DNA of 64,000 nt from WLMZ01 sp043753895 (GCA_043753895.1 JAYUWK010000037.1:69093-133092), one strand, 5' to 3'. Positions 8,670 through 20,494 are shown, numbered from the stretch's first letter. The notes: generated by a model not told the origin, from the sequence alone. Translations and numbers: made by a program.

Positions 8670-9458
8670 TCAGCCGATCTCGACTTGGGCGAAAGTGACG
8701 ATGCTTGCCGAGCCGATGAGCTGGGCAATTGACACCTTGTCGTCTTTCGCGTACGGCTGATCGAGCAGGCACACATCTTTGTAGAACCCCTGAATGCGCC
8801 CCTCGACCACCTTGACGATGGCAGCCTCGGGCTTGCCCTCGTTGCGGGTGATGGTCTCGAGCGTGGCCCGCTCGTGCGCCACCACTTCGGCCGGCACGTC
8901 GTCGCGCTTGAGGTACTTCGGCCGAGCGAAAGCGATGTGCACCGCTACGTGATGGGCGAGCTCGCTGCTCGCACCCGACATCTCGACCAGCACCGCATTC
9001 ACGCCGCGACCACCCTGCAGGTGAACGTACGAATCGATGGTATTGCCGGCTGCTGCCGCGATGCGCACGACATCACCCAGCTCGATCTTTTCTTTCAAGG
9101 TGATCTTCAAATCGTCGAGGATGGCTGAGCGCTCAGCGACAGCGTCGGCACCCTTGGCGACGACGAGCGCAGCAAGCACGGCAGCCTCGGCCTTGAACTG
9201 ATCGCTGGCAGCGACGAAGTCGGTCTCGCACTTGAGCTTGACGATGGCACCCACTTGGCCCTCGATCAACAGCGCAACCAAACCTTGGGTGTTCTCGCGG
9301 TCATCGCGCTTGGCCGACGCGGCCAGGCCCTTCTCGCGCAGCCACTGCTTGGCGGCCTCGATGTCTCCCTCGTTCTCTTCAAGCGCCTTCTTGCAATCCA
9401 TCATTCCTGCTCCGGTGGACTGGCGCAGGGCCTGCACGTCTTTGGCGTTGACAGCCAT
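8670..9458 (-). CDS. tsf: Elongation factor Ts
   Basis: 262 residues. EF-Ts exchanges GDP on EF-Tu. The N-terminal UBA-like domain reads VQALRQSTGAGMMDCKKAL, followed by the signature KCETDFVAAS. A GGAAGG Shine-Dalgarno sequence precedes the ATG. Only 3 bp separate it from the rpsB stop, so the two are cotranscribed as in nearly all bacteria. Confidence 0.97.
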   Translation of the reverse strand: MAVNAKDVQALRQSTGAGMMDCKKALEENEGDIEAAKQWLREKGLAASAKRDDRENTQGLVALLIEGQVGAIVKLKCETDFVAASDQFKAEAAVLAALVVAKGADAVAERSAILDDLKITLKEKIELGDVVRIAAAAGNTIDSYVHLQGGRGVNAVLVEMSGASSELAHHVAVHIAFARPKYLKRDDVPAEVVAHERATLETITRNEGKPEAAIVKVVEGRIQGFYKDVCLLDQPYAKDDKVSIAQLIGSASIVTFAQVEIG

Positions 9459-9461
9459 GGT

Positions 9462-10403
<942 letters not shown>

Positions 10404-10520
10404 GATCATTCACTCCTCTACTGCGGTTAGCGGGCATCTCGAACAGCGCCGAAGCGACCGCAGTGTGAGCGAGATGCTGTTGATGGATCGGTCTGCCGGG
10501 TCGCAGAACCGCCAACGATG

Positions 10521-11105
10521 CTATCGGGCCAGCGACGCTCTTGCGGCCCTGATTTCGCTCCGAAATTCGGTGCTGGTTCCGGTTCTGATGGTTGCTCCAA
10601 AGGCGGTATGGGTGCGGCAGGTCGGCGGGCCGTCACGTGCGGGGCGTCTGCGGGATCCGTCCGATGGCACCAATCGTGGACGCGTACTCGCCACGCCCAG
10701 ACGTGGCACCGGGTCCACGTAGGTGCCGTCGCGTCGCAGCCCGAAGTAGAGACGCGATGACGCGTGGCCCACCAACTGTCCTGCCGATACGTACTCGCCA
10801 GTGCGCAACGATGTGTCGTCGAGCATTCCGTACGTGGCAACGAAGCCATCGAACTGGGTGACCACCGCATAGCGCACGCCAACGACGACACCGGTGAAGG
10901 TGACGAGGCCAGCGGCAGCGGCGCGCACTGAAACCGACGTCCCGATGCCGTACTCGATACCCCGCTGACCAGGGCACCAGGGACAGCTGGGCGCTCGGAA
11001 GAACACCACGATCGGCGCCCGCACCGGTGGGATGAGGCAGTCGGGTGGAAGTGTCGGCGACACTGCAGCAGCCAGCGTCGCGATCGGAATCCAGAACACA
11101 TGCAT
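10521..11105 (-). CDS. Degenerate M23/LytM-like exported protein
   Basis: Starting at the ATG at 11105 gives 194 residues with an N-terminal hydrophobic segment (MHVFWIPIATLAAAVSPTL) and then a LytM-like beta domain: GIEYGIGTSVSVRAAAAG, YGMLDDTSLRTGEYVSAGQ, SSRLYFGLRRDG. In active M23 peptidases the zinc ligands lie in GxRxHxGxD and in HxH before FGLR. Here the corresponding positions read GQRGIEYG and LYFGLRR, so the metal ligands are missing. The last ~65 residues are Arg/Thr-rich and unlike the family. An M23 gene between whiG and rpsB is usual in actinobacteria. It is probably a non-catalytic EnvC/LytM-like scaffold or a decaying gene. Confidence 0.7.
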   Translation of the reverse strand: MHVFWIPIATLAAAVSPTLPPDCLIPPVRAPIVVFFRAPSCPWCPGQRGIEYGIGTSVSVRAAAAGLVTFTGVVVGVRYAVVTQFDGFVATYGMLDDTSLRTGEYVSAGQLVGHASSRLYFGLRRDGTYVDPVPRLGVASTRPRLVPSDGSRRRPARDGPPTCRTHTAFGATIRTGTSTEFRSEIRAARASLAR

Positions 11106-11209
11106 GAGGGCCTCCTCGACGCATCCGGCATGAGCCGACGGGCTTGGCAGGAGTCCCTGCAACAGGCGCCAACGTGGGCGCGATACGCAATGTAATCGAA
11201 CGAGTCGGG

Positions 11210-11983
11210 CTAGCTCATCCCGCTGGCGGCCATACGCGAACGAAGCTGCAGCACGGCTTTGGTGTGTATCTGCGAGACCCGGCTCTCGGTGACACCGAGC
11301 ACGCCGCCGATTTCGGCAAGGGTGAGACCCTCGTCGTAATACAGCGACAGCACCAATTTCTCGCGTTCGGGCAGCTTGCGCACCTCGCCACGGACGGCGC
11401 GTCGCACCTCGCCTTCCTCGTACGCGCCCGACGGGCTGTCAGGAGTCTCGCCACGCAGCGAACGGGGTTCGGCCCCGGCGACGAGCGCTCGGTCCAGCGG
11501 ACCAACGGTGGTGCTGGCAATCGCGGCCAGCCAACGCTGAAACTCGGTGCTGGAGATACCGAGGTGGGTTGACAGTTCCTCGTCGCCGGGGCTACGACCG
11601 AGCTTGGCCTCGAGGTCGTGAAACGCTGTCTCGACCTCGCGAGCTCGACTCCTCACCGATCGGGGGACCCAGTCGAGCGAGCGCAGTCCATCGAAGATTG
11701 CGCCGCGGATACGTGGCACGGCGAACGTCTCGAACTTCACGCCGCGATCGGAGTCGAATCGCTCGACAGCATCGATGAGGCCGAACACACCGGCGCTCAC
11801 GAGGTCGCCAGGATCGACGCTGCTGGGCAGGCCGGCACCGACGCGACCGGCCACGAACTTGACCAGCGGGGAGTAATGCACGATCAGGCGCTCGCGCGCT
11901 TTAGGGTCGCGTTGTTCGAGCCAGCGGTCCCACCAGCCCATGAGTTCGGCATCACCGGATGCCCGGCCGAAGCTTTCCTTCAT
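11210..11983 (-). CDS. whiG: RNA polymerase sigma factor, FliA/WhiG family
   Basis: 257 residues from the ATG at 11983. The frame is open upstream into the xerC region, but homology begins at MKESFGRASGDAELMGWW. Region 2 (about 25-95) contains LVKFVAGRVGAGLPSSVDPGDL and ETFAVPRIRGAIFDGLR. Region 3 has GDEELSTHLGISSTEFQRWL. Region 4 carries the helix-turn-helix TLAEIGGVLGVTESRVSQIH. The family directs flagellar genes in motile bacteria and sporulation genes in Streptomyces; no target genes or anti-sigma factor are visible here. It starts 4 bp after the xerC stop, so the two are cotranscribed. Confidence 0.93.
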   Translation of the reverse strand: MKESFGRASGDAELMGWWDRWLEQRDPKARERLIVHYSPLVKFVAGRVGAGLPSSVDPGDLVSAGVFGLIDAVERFDSDRGVKFETFAVPRIRGAIFDGLRSLDWVPRSVRSRAREVETAFHDLEAKLGRSPGDEELSTHLGISSTEFQRWLAAIASTTVGPLDRALVAGAEPRSLRGETPDSPSGAYEEGEVRRAVRGEVRKLPEREKLVLSLYYDEGLTLAEIGGVLGVTESRVSQIHTKAVLQLRSRMAASGMS

Positions 11984-11987
11984 CGCT

Positions 11988-12908
11988 CTAGGCCCTCGGA
12001 TGCGTTTGTGAGTACACGGTTCGAAGTCGTTCCTTGCTGACGTGGGTGTATCGCTGTGTTGTTGCGACATCACTATGGCCCAGCATTTCCTGAACCGCGC
12101 GCAAGTCAGCGCCACCATCGAGCAGATGCGTGGCAAAACTGTGACGAAGCGCGTGCGGGTGCGTCGGTACAGGCGAGCGGCGGTCGAGGATTCGGCGCAC
12201 GTCGCGTGGCGTGAGGCGATTGCCGCGCTCGTTGCCGAACAGCGCGGCACCGACGTGGCTGGCGAGCACGTCGCGACGGATCTGCAACCAGAGGGCGAGC
12301 GATTCTGATGCGGGCTGCGACAGCGGCACCCGTCGTTGTTTGCCACCCTTGCCCCACACCGTGACGGCCGAGCCGGTGAGATCAATACCGTCCACGTCGA
12401 GACCGCACAGTTCGCTGACTCGAATGCCGCTGCCATAGAGCAGTTCGAGCACCGCGTCGTCACGGCGGCGACGCCAGACGGGTTCGTCGTCGGGACCCTC
12501 AGCATCGAGGAGCACCGAGATGTCGCCGTGCGACAACACCTTCGGCAAACGGCCCTGCCCGCCGGGTGCGTGCAGGCTGACCGATGGATCGACCACGATG
12601 AAGCCGCTGCGTCGCAGCCATGCGAAATAGCGTCGAAGCGCAGCGACCTTGCGAGCAATGGTTCGTCGGGCGAATTCGCGCGTTGTGAGATACGCGACAT
12701 ACCGACGCAACACGAGGCGGTCGATGCTGTCGGGCCCGGCGACACCGAGCCGCTGCGCCCAATCGACGAAACTATCGATGTCGGCGCGATAGGCCAACAC
12801 CGTGTTCTCGGTACACGAGGTGAGTGACGCGGCAAATGCAGGTACGTGCCACCCAACGGCCGGCGGGGCAGCGCCGGCAGCGTCGGCCTCAACAGTTCGT
12901 CCACCCAT
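11988..12908 (-). CDS. xerC: Tyrosine recombinase XerC
   Basis: 306 residues. It resolves chromosome dimers at dif with XerD. The SAM-like N-terminal domain (about 20-105) binds DNA. The catalytic domain shows R163 (SGIRVSEL), K187 (WGKGGK), H252 and R255 (HALRHSFATHLL), H278 (LGHSD) and nucleophile Y287 (TQRYTHV). All residues of the pentad and the tyrosine are present, so it should be active. Its place between dprA and whiG is the conserved actinobacterial position, which argues for the housekeeping XerC and not a phage integrase. Confidence 0.93.
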   Translation of the reverse strand: MGGRTVEADAAGAAPPAVGWHVPAFAASLTSCTENTVLAYRADIDSFVDWAQRLGVAGPDSIDRLVLRRYVAYLTTREFARRTIARKVAALRRYFAWLRRSGFIVVDPSVSLHAPGGQGRLPKVLSHGDISVLLDAEGPDDEPVWRRRRDDAVLELLYGSGIRVSELCGLDVDGIDLTGSAVTVWGKGGKQRRVPLSQPASESLALWLQIRRDVLASHVGAALFGNERGNRLTPRDVRRILDRRSPVPTHPHALRHSFATHLLDGGADLRAVQEMLGHSDVATTQRYTHVSKERLRTVYSQTHPRA

Positions 12909-12971
12909 CGTGGATCAGAGTATTCGGTCTGAGCACTCATTGTGCGGAACCCCACACCCTGACCGAGCAAT

Positions 12972-14090
12972 TCACGTGGCGTTTCCGACTCGCTCGAACC
13001 ACCCGTTGACCTGATGCACCCACCCGCCTGATTCGAGCCGGGCCATGACCATCGCGCATTCCACCATCGACTGGCCGGTGAGCAGCACCAACTGATCGAG
13101 TGTCCGTGGCTCGCACAGCAGCTCGAGACAGGTGGCATCGGACTCTCGCGGATGTGGTCTTGGGTCGTAGGCCACGCCGCCGGCCCGGCGCGAATCCAAG
13201 CCCAAGCCGACCAGCACGTCGTCGACATCCATCACCACCGGGCAGCCATCGCGCACCAACGCGTTCGTGCCTTCGGCGGCTCGATTACGCAAGGCGCCGG
13301 GAACGGCCATGACCAGTATCCCGCGGTCGCGTGCCTCGTTGACCGTGATCAACGAGCCGCCCCGCGAGCGAGATTCCACCACCACCAGTACCCCGCTGAG
13401 CGCCGCCAGGATGCGATTCCGTAGGGGGAACCGATACGCCTCGGGAAGGGTTCCGGGCGGCGCTTCGGACAGCACCGCACCGTGTTCGGCCACCTGGTGC
13501 CACAACTGGGCATGCTCACGCGGGTAGACCACATCGAGACCAGAGGCGACAACGGCAAGCGGACCTGCCCCGTCGGCGACCGACAACGCACCTTTGTGCG
13601 CGCAGCCGTCGACACCGCGTGCCAGGCCTGACACCACGTGGACGCCGGCAGCAGCAAGATCGCGCCCGAGCGAGGTTGCTGTGTCGCGACCCGAACCCGT
13701 GGCGTTGCGGGTCCCGATGATGCCGGCACATCGGCCGGTGATTCGACCTGCATCTCCGAGCACGAACAGCACGGCCGCCGGAGAAGGGTCGTGGAGTAGC
13801 GGCTCCGGATAGCCAGGCATTCCACGGATGAGCACGCCGATGCCGTGATGACAACACTGTTCCCAGATGCGCTCAGGTGACCGCTCGGCCCCGCTGCGGC
13901 GCCATGCGGCAGCCAGTCCGTCGATAGCGAAGAGTTGGACGGCGAGTCCGGTGGGGCGCGCCTGACCGGTTGCGACGGCGAAGGCTTCACAAGGGGTGAG
14001 TTGGTTCAGCAAGACGTTGAGCCGGTTCACGGTCATTCGGTCGAGGCCGGCGAGCGCCGCGGCGTACGCCTCTTCAGAGAGCTCGCTCAC
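12972..14090 (-). CDS. dprA: DNA processing protein DprA
   Basis: 372 residues. DprA binds incoming single-stranded DNA and loads RecA during natural transformation. An N-terminal helical segment (1-95) precedes the Rossmann-like domain with GIIGTRNATGSG, VVSGLARGVDGCAHKGAL, FPLRNRILAALSGVLVVVE and GSLITVNEARDRG. A C-terminal winged helix ends in WVHQVNGWFERV. It overlaps comM by 4 bp (14087-14090). With comM this suggests retained DNA-uptake functions. Confidence 0.94.
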   Translation of the reverse strand: MSELSEEAYAAALAGLDRMTVNRLNVLLNQLTPCEAFAVATGQARPTGLAVQLFAIDGLAAAWRRSGAERSPERIWEQCCHHGIGVLIRGMPGYPEPLLHDPSPAAVLFVLGDAGRITGRCAGIIGTRNATGSGRDTATSLGRDLAAAGVHVVSGLARGVDGCAHKGALSVADGAGPLAVVASGLDVVYPREHAQLWHQVAEHGAVLSEAPPGTLPEAYRFPLRNRILAALSGVLVVVESRSRGGSLITVNEARDRGILVMAVPGALRNRAAEGTNALVRDGCPVVMDVDDVLVGLGLDSRRAGGVAYDPRPHPRESDATCLELLCEPRTLDQLVLLTGQSMVECAMVMARLESGGWVHQVNGWFERVGNAT

Positions 14091-15604
14091 GCGACCCTCC
14101 CTCGGAGCAAGGGCGACAGACGAACCCGAAACTGCAGTGCCATCACGACGTGTCGTTCGCGCACGACCTCATCGCCGAGTGCATCGAGATCAGCCAGCGT
14201 ACGAGCCACTCGACGTATACGGTGATACCCGCGCGCGGTCAGTCGATCGTGTTCCAGTTCGGTGCGCAGCAGCCGTTGCGCAGCAGGTTCGAGTGGCGCG
14301 AGCGCATCGAGTAGCGAGGCCGGGATGGCCGCATTCAGGCAACCACTCCGTTGTTGCGCGAATGCTCGTGCTCGCGCGACACGCGCCGCCACGACGGCCG
14401 AGGGCTCGCCACTCTTGCCGAGCAAGAGTTCGTCTACCTCTGGCCGATGCACGGGGACGCGAAGATCGAAGCGATCGAGTAGCGGACCGGACAACCGCCG
14501 CAGGTAGCGCATTCGGGCGCCGTCATCACACTCGCAGGCGCCCGGTGCTCCCCCGCCACATGGGCACGGGTTCGTTGCTGCGACCAACAGGAATTGCGCC
14601 GGCAGCGTTGCGCTCGCCCGCGCCCGCGCAACACGAACCACCCCCTCCTCGAGCGGTTGACGCAATCCATCGAGTACCGCCGGAGAAAATTCGCCCAGCT
14701 CATCCAAAAAAAGTACTCCGCCGTGCGCGAGTGAGATTTCGCCCGGACGCAACGATGCAGTGCCACCGCCGACCAGTGCCACGATGGAACTCGTGTGATG
14801 CGGCGCCCGAAAGGGTGCCCGAGTGATGAGCGCACTCGAGGGCAGCCGCACCCCTGCTGCAGAATGCACCATCGTGGCCACGAGCGACACCTGAGGTGTG
14901 AGCGGCGGCAACAGGCCCGGCATCCGTTGCGCCAGCATGGTCTTGCCGGAACCGGGTGGACCCACGAACAGCACATGGTGGCCACCTGCTGCAGCAACCT
15001 CGAGTGCCTGCCGCGCGAGCGGCTGCCCGTGTACATCGGCCAGATCGGGCACCTCGATGACCTCGTCGACGTAGGTGTCAGCGGGTGGTGTTGGCCACGG
15101 CGCATCGCCGGTGAGTGCCTCGACAACATCGCGAAGCGTGCGGCCCACCACCACCCCGAACTCACTGATCACCTCGGCTTCGTGGCGGCTTGCGACCGGC
15201 ACCACTGCCCGCACGGCACCGAGCGCGCCAACCATCGGCGCGATACCGGCAACGGGCCGCAACGAACCATCGAGGCCGAGTTCACCAATGAAGCCGAACT
15301 CAGCCACCGCTTCGGCACCGATGAGGTCGTCGGCTACCAGGATGCCTATGGCGATGGCGAGATCAAGCCCGGCACCTACCTTGCGCTGGCTCGACGGCGC
15401 GAGATTGACGGTGACCTTCTTCGAGGGCCACGAGAACCCACTGGACAACACCGCCGCACGCACGCGGTCGCGCGCCTCGCGGCACACCTCGTCGGGGAGA
15501 CCGACAATGGTGAAACTCGGCAGGGCGCTCGAGACGTGCACCTCGACGATGACACGGTGGCCCTCGACTCCGAGCAGCGTTGCAGATGAAATGGCTGCAA
15601 GCAC
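14087..15604 (-). CDS. comM: ComM/YifB AAA+ ATPase (Mg-chelatase-like)
   Basis: 505 residues. ComM is a hexameric helicase that drives branch migration of strands taken up in transformation. The N-terminal Lon-protease-like fold (1-165) contains TIVGLPDEVCREARDRVRAA. Walker A is GPPGSGKT (about 215-222) and Walker B is GVLFLDELGEF. A Cys-rich loop CPCGGG...CEC follows ATNP, and the C-terminal Mg-chelatase domain ends near YHRIRRVARTLADL. It is the first gene visible in the minus-strand block and overlaps dprA, so the pair is translationally coupled. Confidence 0.94.
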   Translation of the reverse strand: MLAAISSATLLGVEGHRVIVEVHVSSALPSFTIVGLPDEVCREARDRVRAAVLSSGFSWPSKKVTVNLAPSSQRKVGAGLDLAIAIGILVADDLIGAEAVAEFGFIGELGLDGSLRPVAGIAPMVGALGAVRAVVPVASRHEAEVISEFGVVVGRTLRDVVEALTGDAPWPTPPADTYVDEVIEVPDLADVHGQPLARQALEVAAAGGHHVLFVGPPGSGKTMLAQRMPGLLPPLTPQVSLVATMVHSAAGVRLPSSALITRAPFRAPHHTSSIVALVGGGTASLRPGEISLAHGGVLFLDELGEFSPAVLDGLRQPLEEGVVRVARARASATLPAQFLLVAATNPCPCGGGAPGACECDDGARMRYLRRLSGPLLDRFDLRVPVHRPEVDELLLGKSGEPSAVVAARVARARAFAQQRSGCLNAAIPASLLDALAPLEPAAQRLLRTELEHDRLTARGYHRIRRVARTLADLDALGDEVVRERHVVMALQFRVRLSPLLRGRVA

Positions 15605-15729
15605 AGGCCACCTCCGACAGTCATGCGGTTGGCACCGCTTGGCGTATTGGAGGGGCGAGGCCCCACGACAAACAAAACGCTACCGTCGGGTGCGCGCATT
15701 TCGGCCGGGCCGAATGCTTGACTAGGGAC

Positions 15730-16149
15730 ATGCGAACGAAGTGCGCCGTTGCGAGCGCGGTCCTGTTGTCACTGCTCATCCTGTCGGCGTGCGGCAGTGC
15801 CCCAGTACGCAGCGCTGAGCGTTTCTGTGGCGAACTCACGGCGCACAAGGACGACATTCACAAGCTCCCCCAGACTCCCGAAGAGGTGTCGGCGCTCATC
15901 AACCTATACTCGCGCATGGGTGAGGTCGCGCCGCTCGAGATTCAGGCCGATTGGGATCAGCTGTCCACCAACCTCAAGACCGCCGATTCAGTCGACGTCA
16001 ACAACCCTACGTCGGTGCAAGGCGTCGCCGACGCTGCCTATGCAACGCAGCGTTCGGCAGAGAATCTGGTCACCTGGGCACAGACCACCTGTGGTCTCGA
16101 CCTCGGACCCGTCGGTGGCGCCGAACCCGCCATCACGACCACGAGCTGA
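15730..16149 (+). CDS. Small predicted lipoprotein
   Basis: 139 residues from the ATG at 15730. The signal sequence MRTKCAVASAVLLSLLILSAC ends in lipobox LSAC with C21 as the lipidated residue. The mature part is mostly helical and acidic, with Cys in RFCGEL and TTCGLD that could pair. There is no domain I recognise. Many actinobacterial genomes carry small lipoproteins of this size with unknown roles. It diverges from comM and converges on clpP, with 10 bp between the ends. Confidence 0.75.
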   Translation: MRTKCAVASAVLLSLLILSACGSAPVRSAERFCGELTAHKDDIHKLPQTPEEVSALINLYSRMGEVAPLEIQADWDQLSTNLKTADSVDVNNPTSVQGVADAAYATQRSAENLVTWAQTTCGLDLGPVGGAEPAITTTS

Positions 16150-16159
16150 GTGATTGGCC

Positions 16160-16753
16160 TCAGCGGATCTCGCCGCGCTTGACGATGACCTTGTCGACGA
16201 GGCCGTAGTGCTGGGCCCCTTCAGCGGTGAACCACCGATCGCGTTCGCTGTCGGCCTGGATTTTCTCCAGCGGTTGACCAGTGTGGTGCACCGTGAGTTC
16301 GGCCATGCGGCGTTTGGTGTATACGAGTTGCTCGGCCTGAATGGCGATGTCGGCAGCCTGACCGCGTAGGCCTGCGCTCGGTTGGTGCATCATCACGCGG
16401 GCGTTCGGCAACGTGAAGCGCTTGCCGGGCGCCCCGGCGGTGAGCAGGAACTGGCCCATGCTGGCGGCCATGCCCATGCACACGGTGGCAACTTCGCAGC
16501 TGACGAACTGCATGGTGTCGTAGATTGCCATACCGGCATACACCGAACCGCCGGGGCTGTTGATGTAGAGCCAGATATCGGCGTTGGGATCTTCGCCCTC
16601 GAGGTAGAGCAGTTGGGCGCAGAGTTGATTGGCAATCTCGTCGTTGACATCTGTTCCGAGCATGATGACCCGGTTCTTCAGCAGACGGTTGAACACATCG
16701 CTGCGGGGATCGAAACTGGCGTCTGCGGCGAGGGGCGTGATGAGATCCGACAT
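16160..16753 (-). CDS. clpP: ATP-dependent Clp protease proteolytic subunit
   Basis: 197 residues from the ATG at 16753 (MSDLITPLAADASF). An in-frame extension to 16813 exists but does not look like ClpP. The catalytic triad is S98 (AASMGQF), H123 (MMHQPSAGLRG) and D172 (SERDRWF). The handle helix and INSPGGSVYAGMAIYDTM are typical. ClpP forms the tetradecameric chamber fed by ClpX/ClpC. It is a lone copy here: neither a second clpP nor clpX is adjacent, although actinobacteria usually have clpP1-clpP2 in tandem. Confidence 0.94.
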   Translation of the reverse strand: MSDLITPLAADASFDPRSDVFNRLLKNRVIMLGTDVNDEIANQLCAQLLYLEGEDPNADIWLYINSPGGSVYAGMAIYDTMQFVSCEVATVCMGMAASMGQFLLTAGAPGKRFTLPNARVMMHQPSAGLRGQAADIAIQAEQLVYTKRRMAELTVHHTGQPLEKIQADSERDRWFTAEGAQHYGLVDKVIVKRGEIR

Positions 16754-16844
16754 GTGGATGAGGCTATCGGGATTCGGCGATCTCGTTCCCTGGTGCACCT
16801 CCGCCCGGCTCACGCGTACGGAATGGTGCTGGCCTGACGTCGGC

Positions 16845-18164
16845 TCAGCGACGAATGCCGCTGAGGATCACGGCGACGCGTTCGTGGTCGCGAACCTCCG
16901 CGCGGAGTGTGAGCAGACCGGCGAGTCCAGCCGTACCGGTGTAGCTCGCATCGATCGACGTGTGTGCGCCCGCCAGCTGATTCGCGAGCAACACATCAGA
17001 CTCGGGTGACACCACAGGCGAGCCACCGCTGGCCGCCATGCCATTGGCGATACCCAACCAGTCGTAGGTCTCATCGTCGAGAATGCCGTCGGCAGCGGAG
17101 TCGCCGACGGTTTCCCACGGTGTCATGCAGTCGCGCCAGCGCGCACCGGCGGTTGCCAAACCACCCGGACCATCGAGGGCACGACGCCACGCACGCGCAA
17201 GCGGCGCGCAGCTCTGCGTTTGCACCGCGTGGAGTTTGGGAAGCGCATTTCCGGCGCCTCCAACGGCTTGGGCCAACCCACCGATGACGCAACGTGAAAA
17301 CGCGCCTCCACCGACCTGCACGAACACCCTGTCGAGCGGCTGTGCGGCCATCTCCCAGCCGATACTGCGACCACCGTCGAGACACCACGCGTTCTCGGGA
17401 CCCTGCACACTGAACGGGATGGCACCACCAGCGACGGCCTCGCGGTAGCGCAACACACACGGATCGCCAGCGGGATCGTGCAGACGTCGGGGGCACATCG
17501 TGACCGTGACCCCGAGTTCGCCGAGACGGGCCAGTACTGCGGGGTTCGCACTGGGCGGGACGAACACTTGGATCGGCCACTGCACTGCGGCCGCGAGAGT
17601 TGACGCCGCCATCGCCGCGTTGCCGCATGATGCAATCGCGAGCGTGCGGCGATCGCCGATGTGGTTGCCCCATGGAGTGCGACCGAACCGCTCGGCCACG
17701 AGCAGATGCAACAACGTACTGAACAAGTGCCTGGCCTTGTGGCTGCCGGCCACCTGATGCGTCTCGTCCTTCACCCAGATTCCGCCATCACCCGTGAAGC
17801 CGAGTACATCCGAGAGCGCATCGGCGCGGGCGAATGGCGTGGTCACGAAACCGGTGCCGGCGATCGTGGCGATAGTGGCGTCCAACTCCTCGACTAGGGC
17901 GCAACGCTCGGGCTCGGACATACCGAGCGCTGCGGCAAAGGAGTCCCACGCAAAGTACGGCTGATACGCGAGAAAAGGATTCGAGTCATCGCTGACGCGC
18001 CGGACGGGTTCATCGTGCTGCACGATCTGCAGCGTGTGATACGGATCTGCGGCAGTCGCATTGGGGCAGCGGAACACCATCGCCTCAGAGATGTCGACCG
18101 TGTCGCCGCACACCACGCAACGCCAGCCGACCACCCCAACCGCCGCCTGACTCTCGGCTGTCAT
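16845..18164 (-). CDS. PLP-dependent fold-type II enzyme with N-terminal Cys motif (threonine synthase/dehydratase-like)
   Basis: 439 residues. The N-terminus has C16-x2-C19 and C33 (RCVVCG, FRCPN), like the zinc-ribbon start of threonine-synthase relatives. The PLP lysine is K143 in VAGSHKARHL, the phosphate/substrate loop is ASCGNAAMA, and a glycine-rich PLP phosphate cup reads VQVGGGAFSR. The C-terminal part contains DASYTGTAGLAGLL. It probably eliminates or replaces the beta/gamma group of a hydroxy- or amino-acid, but the substrate cannot be read. It starts 3 bp after the next gene, another fold-type II enzyme, so both are one unit and may act in sequence. Confidence 0.75.
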   Translation of the reverse strand: MTAESQAAVGVVGWRCVVCGDTVDISEAMVFRCPNATAADPYHTLQIVQHDEPVRRVSDDSNPFLAYQPYFAWDSFAAALGMSEPERCALVEELDATIATIAGTGFVTTPFARADALSDVLGFTGDGGIWVKDETHQVAGSHKARHLFSTLLHLLVAERFGRTPWGNHIGDRRTLAIASCGNAAMAASTLAAAVQWPIQVFVPPSANPAVLARLGELGVTVTMCPRRLHDPAGDPCVLRYREAVAGGAIPFSVQGPENAWCLDGGRSIGWEMAAQPLDRVFVQVGGGAFSRCVIGGLAQAVGGAGNALPKLHAVQTQSCAPLARAWRRALDGPGGLATAGARWRDCMTPWETVGDSAADGILDDETYDWLGIANGMAASGGSPVVSPESDVLLANQLAGAHTSIDASYTGTAGLAGLLTLRAEVRDHERVAVILSGIRR

Positions 18165-18167
18165 GAT

Positions 18168-19715
<1,548 letters not shown>

Positions 19716-19852
19716 GCTTTACATTCTGTCAAAGGGAGACCGTCATTGCTCGCGCGTGCCGCCGCTGTGTTGACGAATCCTCCACCCCGCTGCTCCAGGG
19801 ACACCGTTTTTAGCAAAGCGGGCGCTTTCTCAATCCGTTAGCATGCGGGGTG

Positions 19853-20494
19853 ATGGCCGAACTCACCGATGCGAAGCGCAGAATCATCGAGGTACTCAAG
19901 CGCGCCGATGAGGCCACGGCTCACGAGCTTGCCGAGCAGTTCAACACCACCACGACTGCGGTTCGCCAACATCTCGACGCGCTGGAACAGTCCGGCCTCG
20001 TCGAGCGCTTCGAGGGCGAGATCCACGGCAGGGGTCGACCGGCCATCCACTGGCGCACCACTCCCGTGACCCGTGAGCTGTTCCCCGATCGCCACGGCGA
20101 GCTCACGGTCGAACTGGTGGAGTCGATTCGCGGCACGCTCGGCGCCGACGCGCTCGATCAGGTCATCGACCATCGTGCCGCTCGGCAACTGTCGTCGTAT
20201 CGCGCTGGTCTGCCCCACGGTTCCGTCGCGATGCGGCTCCGCGCGTTGGCTGACCGTCGAACCGTCGAGGGGTATCTCGCCGAGGTGGTGGCCGACGGTG
20301 CAGACCTGCTCCTCATCGAACGTCACTGCCCGATCTGCAGCGCGGCCACTGCGTGCTCGAGTCTGTGCCGCAGCGAACTCGAGGTGTTCCAAGCGGTGCT
20401 TGGACCAACGGTGCACGTGACCCGCGAGCAACACATGCTCAGCGGTGACACCCGCTGCGCGTACCGCGTGTCGCCACGCGCCGAAGCGTCCTAG
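19853..20494 (+). CDS. SufR-like winged-helix regulator with Cys cluster
   Basis: 213-214 residues, starting at ATG 19853 (or the adjoining GTG 19850). The N-terminal winged helix is DAKRRIIEVLKRADEATAHE to HLDALEQSGLVER. The C-terminal half carries C160, C163, C169, C173 and C203 (numbered from 19850) in ERHCPICSAATACSSLC and TRCAYRV, the layout of SufR-type repressors that sense iron-sulfur clusters. It is likely a [Fe-S]-dependent repressor. It is divergent from the PLP pair with ~135 bp between, so it could control them or itself. No suf genes lie in the window, which leaves the target open. Its stop overlaps the end of the convergent DUF2461 gene. Confidence 0.8.
   Translation: MAELTDAKRRIIEVLKRADEATAHELAEQFNTTTTAVRQHLDALEQSGLVERFEGEIHGRGRPAIHWRTTPVTRELFPDRHGELTVELVESIRGTLGADALDQVIDHRAARQLSSYRAGLPHGSVAMRLRALADRRTVEGYLAEVVADGADLLLIERHCPICSAATACSSLCRSELEVFQAVLGPTVHVTREQHMLSGDTRCAYRVSPRAEAS

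Noticed and set aside
11984..13228. Upstream extension of the sigma factor frame to 672 codons
   Set aside because: The upstream part runs antiparallel in phase over xerC; sigma homology starts at ATG 11983.
16145..16164. Hairpin GCTGAG/CTCAGC between the lipoprotein and clpP
   Set aside because: Only 6 bp, overlaps a stop codon and has no T-run; too weak to call a terminator.
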